Shown: positions 35,736-43,665, counted from the first letter of the stretch. The stretch: 64,000 bases of DNA from Pedobacter nanyangensis (GCF_003313505.1 NZ_QMHO01000001.1:558001-622000); one strand, 5' to 3'. The notes: a model not told the origin generated them from the sequence alone. Program-made: numbers and translations.

Positions 35736-37210
35736 AATCAAACAATTTAGTAGCTAAAATATGGTCATTTTGTGACACGCTAAGAGATGATGGAGTTAGC
35801 TATAGTGATTACCTTGAACAGATAACATATCTGTTATTTCTTAAGATGGCAGATGAGTACTCCAATCCCCCATATAATAGAGATTTTAATATACCTAAGA
35901 ATTGTGATTGGCAGTTCTTCATTAACCATCCTATTGAAGGTCTAACTTTAGATTATATTAATGCATTGAATTCTTTGTCTCAATCAGGGAAGATGCTGGG
36001 AAATATATTTAGTGGTGCACAAAACAAAATTCATGATCCTTATAAATTAAAAAAACTCATTGAACTTTTAGATGAGGACAATTGGGTGTCTGAGGCTGTA
36101 GATATAAAGGGGGATATATACGAAAGTTTGTTGCAGAAAAGTGCTGAAAGTAGTGGTGCTGGACAATACTTCACTCCTCGTTCTATTATCAAAGCTATTG
36201 TTGAATGTATTAAACCGAAGCCTTTAGAGACTATTTCAGACCCAACATGTGGCACAGGCGGTTTTTTTCTCGGAGCAATTGAGTACTTAAATAGTAGTTA
36301 CGGAAAGGAATTACAAGATACTAGTAAAAAGGAATTTTTACAATTCAGGACTTTTGAAGGATGGGATATAGTACCGTCGACAGCGAGGTTATGCTTAATG
36401 AATTTATTTTTACACGGTGTAGGAGATATGAAAGAAACTCCTGAAATTAAAGTGGAAGATAGTCTGCTTGAACCGATAAAAAATAGAGTGAAAATTGTGC
36501 TAGCCAATCCTCCATTCGGAAAAAGCAGTACTTATACTATAACTAATGATGAAAAATTAGCTAAACAGGAAGCTTATATTCTGAGAACCGACTTTTGGAC
36601 CACTACGAGTAATAAGCAACTCTGTTTTGTTCAGCACATTGTTAATATGCTGGAAGAGAATGGTAGGGCTGCAATTGTTCTACCAGATAATGTTTTATTT
36701 GAAGGGGGGGCTGGTGAAGTGATTAGGAGGAAAATATTGGAAGAAACAAATCTGCACACAATTTTAAGATTACCAACGGGAATTTTTTATGCGAACGGAG
36801 TAAAGGTCAATGTCTTGTTTTTAGAAAAAAAGAAAAGGGAGAAAGTGCCTAATACTAAAGATGTTTGGTTTTACGATTATAGAACAAATGTACATCATAC
36901 ACTAAAAAAACATCCGTTGCAATTCGAGAACTTAAAAGCATTCATTTCATGCTACCAAGCTGAAAATAGAGATAAAACAGATGATACTTGGAGTGAACAA
37001 AACTTAAATGGTCGATTTAGGAAGTATACTTATAATGAGCTTATATCACGAGATAAAGTTAATTTTGACGTCCTTTGGTTAAAAGATGATAGTTTTGTAG
37101 ATTTAGATAGTTTGCCAGAACCAGAGCTTTTAGCTCAAGAAATAATTGATAGTCTAGAAAGCTCATTGAACAGTTATAAGGAGGTTGTCAGAAGTTTAAA
37201 CCAGACGTAG
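35732..37210 (+). CDS. hsdM: Type I restriction-modification N6-adenine methyltransferase HsdM
   Basis: Methylates adenine at the site chosen by HsdS, using S-adenosylmethionine. 492 residues: the helical N-terminal HsdM domain (LVAKIWSFCDTLRDDGVSYS, 6-25), AdoMet motif I DPTCGTGGF (170-178) and catalytic motif IV NPPF (259-262), then GAGQYFTPR (142-150) upstream of the fold as in type I enzymes. Both catalytic motifs are intact. It is the last gene of the operon, overlapping the HNH gene by four bases. No HsdR helicase-nuclease gene exists anywhere in the island or the rest of the window. Confidence 0.94.
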   Translation: MKSNNLVAKIWSFCDTLRDDGVSYSDYLEQITYLLFLKMADEYSNPPYNRDFNIPKNCDWQFFINHPIEGLTLDYINALNSLSQSGKMLGNIFSGAQNKIHDPYKLKKLIELLDEDNWVSEAVDIKGDIYESLLQKSAESSGAGQYFTPRSIIKAIVECIKPKPLETISDPTCGTGGFFLGAIEYLNSSYGKELQDTSKKEFLQFRTFEGWDIVPSTARLCLMNLFLHGVGDMKETPEIKVEDSLLEPIKNRVKIVLANPPFGKSSTYTITNDEKLAKQEAYILRTDFWTTTSNKQLCFVQHIVNMLEENGRAAIVLPDNVLFEGGAGEVIRRKILEETNLHTILRLPTGIFYANGVKVNVLFLEKKKREKVPNTKDVWFYDYRTNVHHTLKKHPLQFENLKAFISCYQAENRDKTDDTWSEQNLNGRFRKYTYNELISRDKVNFDVLWLKDDSFVDLDSLPEPELLAQEIIDSLESSLNSYKEVVRSLNQT

Positions 37211-37263
37211 ATTTCTCTTAGAGCTACGACTTTAACATTTCTTGTTGATGTTAGCCAAGAAGA

Positions 37264-37290
37264 AAGCCCTATAGGGAAAATTATAGGGCT
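37264..37290. terminator. Dyad between convergent hsdM and the secreted-protein gene
   Basis: AGCCCTATA pairs perfectly with TATAGGGCT over an A-rich loop. There is no long T-tract, so termination is only probable, in either direction. Confidence 0.5.
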
Positions 37291-37324
37291 AAATACTTCA
37301 AAATACCTATGCTTTAAACTTTTA

Positions 37325-38605
37325 TTACTCTGTAGATGCTTCAAAGATTAATATTCTATCCTCAAACAAGGATATTGGAAATACGCTTATAAATTCGGAA
37401 AAATTAAGGAATGAGAAACTTATATCATAGCACTGAAATTGATATTTGCCTTTTTCACGACCAGATTGCTCCAACTTGAGCTTCTTTTCAAAGGATGTAT
37501 CACTCTCCGTTTTTCTTTCGGGGGATAAATTGAATGAATTTTTACTCTTTTTCAGATGATAATAATTGTACCCTTCTATTTTAAAATCAAAGCCACACAA
37601 CTTATCTTCAAGCAGTACATACTTGCTTTTTGAATCAACCTTAACAATAGGTCTTTCAGTCAATTTCAATAGCACTTTTAATTTTGCTGTAATCATATTA
37701 TCATCGGACAATTTAAGGTCAATACTGTTTAAGCTTTGATTGCTAGGACTTAGTCTCAGAGAAGTTATGTTTCCTAATGTATCCCACTGCCCTATAATTT
37801 TGAATGAACTGTTCTGATAATAGGGGTTTTTTATTCTAAGGAAGACTGTATTATTCTTTTGTGTTAGCTTATCAATAATTAGATTTGAAATATTCGTTAA
37901 AGCCTTATTTGTGGTGTCTATTTTTGGAAAATTGTTCAATTCTTTCAATCGATATATTGACTTTGGATTGTTGAACTTTTCAATTCTTAACTGTTCTTGC
38001 TTTGCCCTTTGTTCCATGTCTTCTTTCGCTTTAGCCTGTGCTAATATAGCTTTAGCCTTTTCATTTACTTTTGTTATTTCAGCACGCTTCTTGTTAAAAA
38101 GATTTGCTTCATTTTGCGTCATAGCTCTCTCAGTAAGCACAATACTGCGTATACAGCTAGATGGAAATAAGGTCGTGCCTGGGTAGAAGGCGATTTTCTG
38201 ACTACTAAATTTCCAATCTAAGCTTTTACGAAGATCATTCATTCCCATATCGTTATTTAGCAAATAATAGGGTTTAACTTGATAAACATCATCGTGATCA
38301 TGATTAATCTCACTGAAAGTAAATCCGATAGTTTTTGGCCCAGATTGATATTCTTCAAGGCTTTCGTAATAGGAGATACCGTACAGGTATTTCGGGTTGG
38401 AATAGGCAGCCGCATTACATGCAGAGCCAGACCTAAATACGCCGTCAGATAAAATAAGCTTATGAAATTTAGTGTTTGTGAGTTCTACCACTTTTCCCTC
38501 TGGAACAGTATACCTGAACAATTGATTGATTTCAACTTCTTTTGTTTGAGCAAAACAAACTAGATTAAAAACAAAGCTGGACGCAATTAATATGGAGCGA
38601 AGCAT
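37325..38605 (-). CDS. Exported protein of unknown function inside the island
   Basis: A 426-residue protein with a signal peptide (MLRSILIASSFVFNLVCFAQ). The first part is beta-rich (FRYTVPEGKVVELTNTKFHK); a charged helix with AKAILAQAKAKEDMEQRAKQ lies near residues 180-205; the remainder has no known motif. I do not recognise the family. It is transcribed against the restriction operon, and a 114-base fold-back element lies 70 bases upstream of its start. A periplasmic or surface protein is an odd cargo for a defence island; it may be a surface modifier, or an unrelated passenger. Confidence 0.7.
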   Translation of the reverse strand: MLRSILIASSFVFNLVCFAQTKEVEINQLFRYTVPEGKVVELTNTKFHKLILSDGVFRSGSACNAAAYSNPKYLYGISYYESLEEYQSGPKTIGFTFSEINHDHDDVYQVKPYYLLNNDMGMNDLRKSLDWKFSSQKIAFYPGTTLFPSSCIRSIVLTERAMTQNEANLFNKKRAEITKVNEKAKAILAQAKAKEDMEQRAKQEQLRIEKFNNPKSIYRLKELNNFPKIDTTNKALTNISNLIIDKLTQKNNTVFLRIKNPYYQNSSFKIIGQWDTLGNITSLRLSPSNQSLNSIDLKLSDDNMITAKLKVLLKLTERPIVKVDSKSKYVLLEDKLCGFDFKIEGYNYYHLKKSKNSFNLSPERKTESDTSFEKKLKLEQSGREKGKYQFQCYDISFSFLNFSEFISVFPISLFEDRILIFEASTE

Positions 38606-38673
38606 AAATTAAAATTATTACCTCCGTTCCTCAAGGTGGTTTAAAATAAGCAGAGGTGGAACTAATAGTAGTC

Positions 38674-38787
38674 TGCGGAAGAGGTACTGGTATACCTAAA
38701 GTGCAAGACAAAACTATAGCCCACCTCATAGGTGAGCGTATAGTTGATATCTTTTGCACTTTTAAAAATTACCAGTTTTCTTCCGCA
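38674..38787. repeat. 114-base fold-back element (long imperfect hairpin)
   Basis: Five successive stems nest around a three-base loop: TGCGGAAGA with TCTTCCGCA (38674/38779), ACTGGTA with TACCAGT (38686/38770), AAAGTGCAA with TTGCACTTT (38698/38754), AACTATA with TATAGTT (38712/38739) and CACCT with AGGTG (38722/38730). In total 37 base pairs are separated by small internal loops. No coding frame crosses it convincingly. It lies between two divergent genes, so it may be a MITE-like insertion or a transcribed leader structure. Confidence 0.75.
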
Positions 38788-38895
38788 AAATTCAACTAAC
38801 GCAATGCTGTTGTTATATGTAATATTTTTTCTTTACTCTATTCTATAAGCAATTATATTTATGGCTAATATCCAAAATTGTTTTGATAACTTAAA

Positions 38896-39576
38896 ATGGG
38901 AGAAAACCAAGCTGAAAAACCGACAAAACCGACAATTTTGCAAGTTTCCCCATTTAAACAATATGAGAGGTGTCCGTATTGTAAAAGTCTTGGGAAGAAG
39001 CATTTTATAAGAGGCAAAAAATGTCAATATAAATGCAGCAAATGCAATCGGTATTTCACTCATAGAGCAAATTACACTAGAATTGATGATAACGACAATT
39101 TTGATCGGTTATTCAAAGAATATCTTATTTGTAAAAGGAAGAGTATCAAGATTAACTTAAGCCAGTTACTTATAAAGTATCCTGATCTTTCAAAATCATC
39201 ACTATATAGAAAGAGAAATTACATCGTACTCGTTGAAACAATATTGCGAATAGCAAGGAAAAAATCAGACATTCGAATATTTAAGGTTCTTAAAAGCAGT
39301 GTTCAATTAACACTTAATGAGGGGAATTTAAAAATTGAATTTATTGAAATTCAACTTATAGCTTCTAATCCAGATAATGTTCAGATTGCTTTAAAAGTTA
39401 ACGAAGTTGATTTTTTTGAAGAAATGTGTATTAGAATAAGTTCGGTGTATAAACCAATGATTAAGAAAGATCAGTTGCGATTAGATATAGCTAAAAGTAG
39501 TTTTGAGAGTTTTTCGGATGAATTTTTAAATAGCCTCAGAAATTCCCACTTGCGGAATGAGGCTTGGAGATTTTAG
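38896..39576 (+). CDS. Zinc-ribbon protein with transposase-like N-terminus
   Basis: A 226-residue protein. Residues 20-55 hold a C-x2-C ... C-x2-C zinc ribbon (RCPYCKSLG, then YKCSKCNRYFTH) like the one at the N-terminus of IS1- and IS1595-type transposases, followed by a helical segment (LLIKYPDLSKSSLYRKRN) that could be an HTH. No DDE catalytic core follows; the C-terminal half is unrecognised. It is therefore more likely a DNA-binding regulator derived from, or analogous to, a transposase N-terminus than an active transposase. It is 91 bases upstream of the ParB-like gene and in the same direction. Confidence 0.65.
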   Translation: MGENQAEKPTKPTILQVSPFKQYERCPYCKSLGKKHFIRGKKCQYKCSKCNRYFTHRANYTRIDDNDNFDRLFKEYLICKRKSIKINLSQLLIKYPDLSKSSLYRKRNYIVLVETILRIARKKSDIRIFKVLKSSVQLTLNEGNLKIEFIEIQLIASNPDNVQIALKVNEVDFFEEMCIRISSVYKPMIKKDQLRLDIAKSSFESFSDEFLNSLRNSHLRNEAWRF

Positions 39577-39667
39577 AGGTAAAAAAAGCCTTCATGATAT
39601 AAATTTCAAAGCATACGACATGCTAGTTACATAATAATGTGCGGCGCAAACAAAGCTGCTAAATATT

Positions 39668-40288
39668 ATGGAAACTATAAATTACGGCAACCAAATCTAT
39701 GTAGCCACAACGAAGCTGAAAGTCCCTGAATATTACCAAGGGAAAGAACTGGCAAAGCAAAAGCAAAAAGTTAAGAAAAGTATCGAGAAGTATGGCGTCA
39801 AGCGGACTTTAGTAGTGAACCAACGAGATGACGGCACAAACATCATTATTGATGGAGTCCAAATTTTTGAAATAGCTAAGGAAATTGGCATAGCAGAACT
39901 ACCCGTATTTTTTGTCGAATTAGGCTTGGAAGATGAAAAACTGTTATCGGTAACATTGAATCAGAAAGCAAAAGCCGATTTATCTGAACAGCAAATAATA
40001 GATTTAGTTGGGCAAATATCCTTTGAAAGCTTTTTTGCAGATGAAATTAAAGCTATCGATTTCAATGCATACTTCTCGCCCGAAACAGTATTGCCAAGAA
40101 AGCTTACGGTTAAAAAATCCATTAAAAGGATAAGCATTCCGCTTAGCGAAGAAAGTAAAATCAAATTCTATGAAATTGTAGAAGAATTGAACGCACCAAC
40201 TTTTACTGATGCGATAGAAACCTTAATTGATATATATAATGATTGGAAAGAAATATTACAAAAAGATCAAAGAGATGAAAGTTTATAG
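39668..40288 (+). CDS. ParB/Srx-like domain protein
   Basis: A 206-residue protein whose first ~110 residues fit a ParB N-terminal (Srx-like) fold: LKVPEYYQGKELAKQKQKVK, then KSIEKYGVKRTLVVNQRDDG and IIDGVQIFEIAKEIGIAELP, the usual 'target-self-other / DG.qR...A...g...vPv' order. The C-terminal part is helical and may mediate DNA or protein contacts. It is not part of a ParA/ParB segregation pair: no parA is present. The gene overlaps the TET/JBP-family dioxygenase by 14 bases. ParB-like proteins are known, from comparative genomics of phage and bacterial base-modification loci, to accompany TET/JBP enzymes, so a role in DNA modification is plausible. Confidence 0.75.
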   Translation: METINYGNQIYVATTKLKVPEYYQGKELAKQKQKVKKSIEKYGVKRTLVVNQRDDGTNIIIDGVQIFEIAKEIGIAELPVFFVELGLEDEKLLSVTLNQKAKADLSEQQIIDLVGQISFESFFADEIKAIDFNAYFSPETVLPRKLTVKKSIKRISIPLSEESKIKFYEIVEELNAPTFTDAIETLIDIYNDWKEILQKDQRDESL

Positions 40289-41036
40289 TAGAAGCCAAGC
40301 GATGGAGGCACATATAACAAAGGACTTAATAGATCATAGTTGCCTTGTTGAACTAGAAGGAGCGCCTCCGATACTGTATATTGAAGATCAGCATCCTGCT
40401 TTAGAACAATTGCCGCTTTTGATAAATAAAGTCACATTCAATGCATCAAATAGGGCTGCAAACAAAGGACAGAAAAGCATTTTGTTTGGAGCTGTTAATG
40501 GCAAGATTAATAAACTTGGCTTTTGTACGCAGGGCGCATTGTATTCCAACAATCCCGAGCTAGATTATATCCTGTGTAATGATTTCGCTATTGCCTTTGA
40601 TAATATTTTAAGGGACAAGTTACCACAGCGACATAAGGTTGGCAAAGTATTAATTGATAAACAAAACCTACATTCTCAATATAGATTTTGTAAAACTAAT
40701 TACACTAGTGGTATTATAAATGTTGACAGTGCCTTTAACTATCATGTAGATGATTTCAATCTTGATAATACGTATTCTTCAATGGTAGTATTTAAAAGGG
40801 ATATGATTGGGGGACATTTGATATTTCCTGAATATGGTATTGGATTTAAGTTGAATAATCAGTCTTTAATACATTTCTGTGGCAAGAAATTACTACATGG
40901 TGTTTCTCCCATTGAAAAATTGGATGAAGGCGGTTACAGAATTTCAGTTGTTTATTATGCATCAAAGGATTTAAACCATTGTTTACCTTACGAACAGGAA
41001 CTAAATAAAGCTAAATCAAAACTATATGTTAGGTAA
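40275..41036 (+). CDS. TET/JBP-family 2OG-Fe(II) dioxygenase (predicted DNA base hydroxylase)
   Basis: A 253-residue enzyme with the double-stranded beta-helix signature of the TET/JBP family: the iron ligands His157-x-Asp159 (NYHVDD) and His208 (LLHGVSPI), the 2-oxoglutarate-binding Arg222 (GYRISVVYY), and the family-typical GGHLIFPEYG (179-188) between them. TET enzymes oxidise 5-methylcytosine and JBP enzymes oxidise thymine, both at the C5 methyl. No C5-cytosine methyltransferase is present in the island, so thymine is the simpler guess here. The start at 40275 (MKVYSRSQ) overlaps the ParB-like gene by 14 bases; an ATG at 40239 and a TTG at 40227 are also in frame. It overlaps the following HTH gene by 11 bases. 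The substrate is inferred. Confidence 0.8.
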   Translation: MKVYSRSQAMEAHITKDLIDHSCLVELEGAPPILYIEDQHPALEQLPLLINKVTFNASNRAANKGQKSILFGAVNGKINKLGFCTQGALYSNNPELDYILCNDFAIAFDNILRDKLPQRHKVGKVLIDKQNLHSQYRFCKTNYTSGIINVDSAFNYHVDDFNLDNTYSSMVVFKRDMIGGHLIFPEYGIGFKLNNQSLIHFCGKKLLHGVSPIEKLDEGGYRISVVYYASKDLNHCLPYEQELNKAKSKLYVR

Positions 41037-41304
41037 TCCAAAAACAGTTCGAAATAAGGAGAAATTTCTACAGCAGTATTTCTTATCGGGAATGAATACC
41101 TCTAAGGCTAGTGAGATGGCAAAGCTATCAAGACAACATGTTTACGACTGGATAGCTAATGACAGTGAGTTTAAGAAAAGACTGGCTGATATAGACAAGA
41201 AGTTTGAAAATTATGCCTATAGCCAACTTATGGTTAAGGCGTGTAACAAAGACAGTAAAGCCTTAAAAGTATTATATGATAGAAGCTTGAAAAATACACC
41301 ATAA
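41026..41304 (+). CDS. Small HTH protein (terminase-small-subunit-like)
   Basis: A 92-residue protein. NKEKFLQQYFLSGMNTSKASEMAKLSRQHVYDWI is split here as NKEKFLQQYFLSG and NTSKASEMAKLSRQHVYDWI, an HTH of the sort seen in phage terminase small subunits and related phage DNA-binding proteins. The C-terminal helices (YAYSQLMVKACNKDSKALK) would pack against it. With no large terminase or capsid genes nearby, packaging is unlikely; it more probably targets the dioxygenase/ParB pair to DNA or regulates the operon. It overlaps the dioxygenase gene by 11 bases and ends 92 bases before the integrase. Confidence 0.7.
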   Translation: MLGNPKTVRNKEKFLQQYFLSGMNTSKASEMAKLSRQHVYDWIANDSEFKKRLADIDKKFENYAYSQLMVKACNKDSKALKVLYDRSLKNTP

Positions 41305-41325
41305 GGTGTCAATTGTTTGATTATT

Positions 41326-41347
41326 AAATTTTTATGTGTAAAAATTT
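41326..41347. terminator. Hairpin between the HTH gene and the integrase
   Basis: AAATTTTTA (41326-41334) pairs with TAAAAATTT (41339-41347) over a TGTG loop. A smaller ACACC/GGTGT hairpin lies just upstream, at the HTH stop. A weak AT stem, so a terminator or regulatory hairpin is possible. Confidence 0.4.
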
Positions 41348-41395
41348 TTAAAAACAAAAAACTCGTTGGTTATTAGCCATAAAAAATAAAACGTT

Positions 41396-42574
41396 ATGAA
41401 ATTGACTTATTCAGTGCGCCCTGTGTTAAGGACGGATAAAAAAAGAAAAGATGGAACGTGTCCTATCCACTTTTCGGTAAGAGTTGGACAATATGTTACC
41501 AGAATGCCTTCAGGTAAGTATATTAATGAAAAGGACTGGGACAGCAAAAATAACTGCCCTAAAAAGAAAGATAAGTTCCTTCAACTGTTAGCTACTTATC
41601 TCAACAAAAAAGCAAGTGGATTTGAAACCTATATGCTTACTCAAGAAAGTTTGGGCAAACCGATTACATTAACTGTTGCTATGAACTACTTTAGAGATAA
41701 TACAAAAGTTAACCTATTTGATTTTTGGCAGCAACAAATAACCCTTTGGGAGTTCTCAAAAGAGTATAATACTTTGAAATCTTATAAATCGGGTTTGAAC
41801 ATCATCAAACAATTTAATCCGAAAATGAACTTTGGAGACATAAGCTATGATTTAATCCAGAGATACGATGTTTTCCTAAGAAAAGTTAGAGGAAATCAAG
41901 ATGGAGGATGTTATACCAAACACAAGGTTTTTAAGGCAATTATCAATGAAGCTATTCGTAAAGGTTACATGGATGTAAACCCGTATAAAGATTTTCCTAT
42001 AAAAGCATCAAAGGGTAATAGAGAGTTCTTGTCTATTAATGAAGTTAAGAAGCTGATGACGTATGAAGTTGATAAATCAAATGAGACCTTGACACGTGTC
42101 AAAGACCTATTTTTATTCAGCTGCTTTACTGGCTTGCGTTATTCTGATGTAATGAATATCAAACTGGAGAACATCAAAGATGAACCCTCAAGAATTGAGA
42201 TAAAAGTTCAAAAGACAGATAGACCGTTAGCAATACCTTTAATGCCAAATGCCAGAGCAATACTTCAAAAATATAATGGTTATGCAATTAAACCTAAAAC
42301 GTCATCGGCTCTACCGCAGATGGCTAACCAAGTGGTAAATAGAGGGCTTAAAGATTTGATGAAATTGGTGGGCATTAATAAATCGATAAGTTTTCATTGC
42401 GCAAGGCACAGTTTTGCAAGTAATTTAATAGAAAATGGTGTTTATATCAGCCACGTCAAAGATTTGCTTGGACATACTAATATTGCTCAGACCCAAATTT
42501 ATGCAAAAAGTTTATCTGAAGACCTTTATTCTTCAATGGATAAATTGAATGACGTGTATCACCATGCGATTTAA
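41396..42574 (+). CDS. Tyrosine recombinase (island integrase)
   Basis: Catalyses site-specific integration and excision of the island at tRNA-Arg. 392 residues in the Bacteroidota transposon-integrase layout: an arm DNA-binding domain (about 1-90, CPIHFSVRVGQYVTRMPSGK), a SAM-like core-binding domain (about 95-200), and the catalytic domain with Arg in TGLRYSD (near 249), HCARHSF (near 335-341), His in LLGHTN (near 359) and the nucleophile Tyr in QIYAKS (near 368). All catalytic residues are present. It is placed centrally in the island, away from either att site, which is unusual. Confidence 0.93.
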   Translation: MKLTYSVRPVLRTDKKRKDGTCPIHFSVRVGQYVTRMPSGKYINEKDWDSKNNCPKKKDKFLQLLATYLNKKASGFETYMLTQESLGKPITLTVAMNYFRDNTKVNLFDFWQQQITLWEFSKEYNTLKSYKSGLNIIKQFNPKMNFGDISYDLIQRYDVFLRKVRGNQDGGCYTKHKVFKAIINEAIRKGYMDVNPYKDFPIKASKGNREFLSINEVKKLMTYEVDKSNETLTRVKDLFLFSCFTGLRYSDVMNIKLENIKDEPSRIEIKVQKTDRPLAIPLMPNARAILQKYNGYAIKPKTSSALPQMANQVVNRGLKDLMKLVGINKSISFHCARHSFASNLIENGVYISHVKDLLGHTNIAQTQIYAKSLSEDLYSSMDKLNDVYHHAI

Positions 42575-42595
42575 CATCAGAGCTAATAAAATAAA

Positions 42596-42639
42596 AAGTA
42601 TTTAATCCATTTGGTTTCATTTTGATGGATTAAATACTT
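42596..42639. repeat. 15-bp perfect dyad after the integrase
   Basis: AAGTATTTAATCCAT (42596-42610) pairs perfectly with its complement at 42625-42639 across a 14-base loop. There is no T-run directly after, so it may be a terminator, a regulator-binding dyad or a recombination-related structure. Confidence 0.7.
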
Positions 42640-42667
42640 ACTAAAATGGATAAAAGATAATAACAAC

Positions 42668-43207
42668 ATGAGTAAAACGCTACAGCCAGCGAAGGTCAAT
42701 TGCGCAATTAATAGTTTGATGTTCGAAAGAAAAGTTCAATTAAGAGTAAATGCCATAGTTTATAACGAGGAGTTGATTAACTACATGAAATCTACCGTAG
42801 AATCTCAAAAGAAAATTAAAGATAAGCTATATATTCTTTATCTTTTCAAAAGGGTATTTGCAACATCGGTAAGAAATCCTGACAAAAAACATTACTATTT
42901 CTTTGAAAATGAGTACTTGTTGGATAGAAATACTTTTGACGTTGATAAATGGCTAAAGGTTGAAATTGAGTTTTATAGAAATGTTCAGTCTCTTGAAAAA
43001 GAAGTACCACATCAAGTAGTACCTGAAATTAAAACCGATTTTGATATCAAATGGATTACTGGCGATGAAGTGAAGAAGCGTTTCAATTGGAGTAGAAATA
43101 CTTTAAGCAAACGAATTGCAGAAGGTATGCCTTGCCATGCAAAGGGAAACACTAAACTTTTCGATTTAGAAGAGATAGGAGAGTGGTTTAGAAAAACTGC
43201 AGATTAA
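42668..43207 (+). CDS. Protein with C-terminal excisionase-like HTH
   Basis: A 179-residue protein. The last ~50 residues (WITGDEVKKRFNWSRNTLSK, then RIAEGMPCHAKGNTKLFDLEEIGEWF) match a MerR/excisionase-type winged HTH of the helix_turn_helix_17 sort: helix, 'tl.rri..GmP..k.g....f....i..W'. The N-terminal ~120 residues are helical and unrecognised. Located directly behind the integrase, it is a good candidate for the recombination directionality factor or a regulator of it, though the extra N-terminal domain is unusual for an excisionase. Confidence 0.65.
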   Translation: MSKTLQPAKVNCAINSLMFERKVQLRVNAIVYNEELINYMKSTVESQKKIKDKLYILYLFKRVFATSVRNPDKKHYYFFENEYLLDRNTFDVDKWLKVEIEFYRNVQSLEKEVPHQVVPEIKTDFDIKWITGDEVKKRFNWSRNTLSKRIAEGMPCHAKGNTKLFDLEEIGEWFRKTAD

Positions 43208-43297
43208 TGTTTTTTCTTTTGACAGCGCAATTATTAATCATGGGTCTGACTAATTACTCATCTTAAGTCGGAAAGACCAAAATTCAACAAATTTTAT

Positions 43298-43636
43298 ATG
43301 AAAAGTAAAAAACAAGGTAAGGCGGTAGCCTCGCCAACAAGACAGTACTGCCCAATTTGTAGCAGGTATGTTAAAGCATCAACACGTTATCCAAATTACA
43401 TTTGTCTGAAATGTCAAGAATTAGCGGTTGATGATAATGAGCAGAAAGTAGCTTACCACAACACCACAAACGATGGTCATGGATGCGAAGGAATAGTTAT
43501 AACAACCAAGGAAAAAACATCAAATGCTTGCTTCATCAAAGGTGTTAAGGTAAAGGTTGAAGAAGCATATTTGGGAGGTATAGTCTTTCTCCCCTTCAAA
43601 GCTCAAAAGCCCAAAAAGAAAACCTCAAAAGACTGA
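43298..43636 (+). CDS. Small zinc-ribbon protein
   Basis: A 112-residue basic protein. YCPICSRYVKASTRYPNYIC followed by LKCQEL gives a C-x2-C ... C-x2-C zinc ribbon at about residues 18-39. The remainder is beta-rich with GVKVKVEEAYLGGIVFLPF and a Lys-rich end. No family is recognised. It is the last plus-strand gene before a 650-base non-coding stretch with two large palindromes; it may be an accessory DNA- or RNA-binding protein of the element. Confidence 0.6.
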   Translation: MKSKKQGKAVASPTRQYCPICSRYVKASTRYPNYICLKCQELAVDDNEQKVAYHNTTNDGHGCEGIVITTKEKTSNACFIKGVKVKVEEAYLGGIVFLPFKAQKPKKKTSKD

Positions 43637-43665
43637 AACGAACTTTTGAACTCTTAAAAAGACAG

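Noticed and set aside
31707..37210. Complete ordinary type I restriction-modification system
   Set aside because: There is no HsdR with helicase and nuclease motifs; the two genes between hsdS and hsdM are an OLD/RecF-type ATPase and an HNH protein.
33215..38787. Retron with PtuAB-type effector
   Set aside because: No reverse transcriptase is encoded anywhere in the island; the 38674 hairpin alone does not make a retron.
38896..39576. Active IS1/IS1595 transposase
   Set aside because: Only the zinc-ribbon end is similar; no DDE core and no terminal inverted repeats were seen.
40227..40274. Longer start of the TET/JBP-family gene
   Set aside because: It would overlap the ParB-like gene by over 60 bases; the ATG at 40275 gives a 14-base overlap like its neighbours.
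39668..40288. Plasmid or chromosome partition ParB
   Set aside because: No ParA ATPase or parS-like repeats; the gene is coupled to a dioxygenase instead.
39668..43636. Prophage
   Set aside because: ParB-like and terminase-like HTH proteins suggest phage, but no capsid, tail, portal, large terminase or lysis genes are present.
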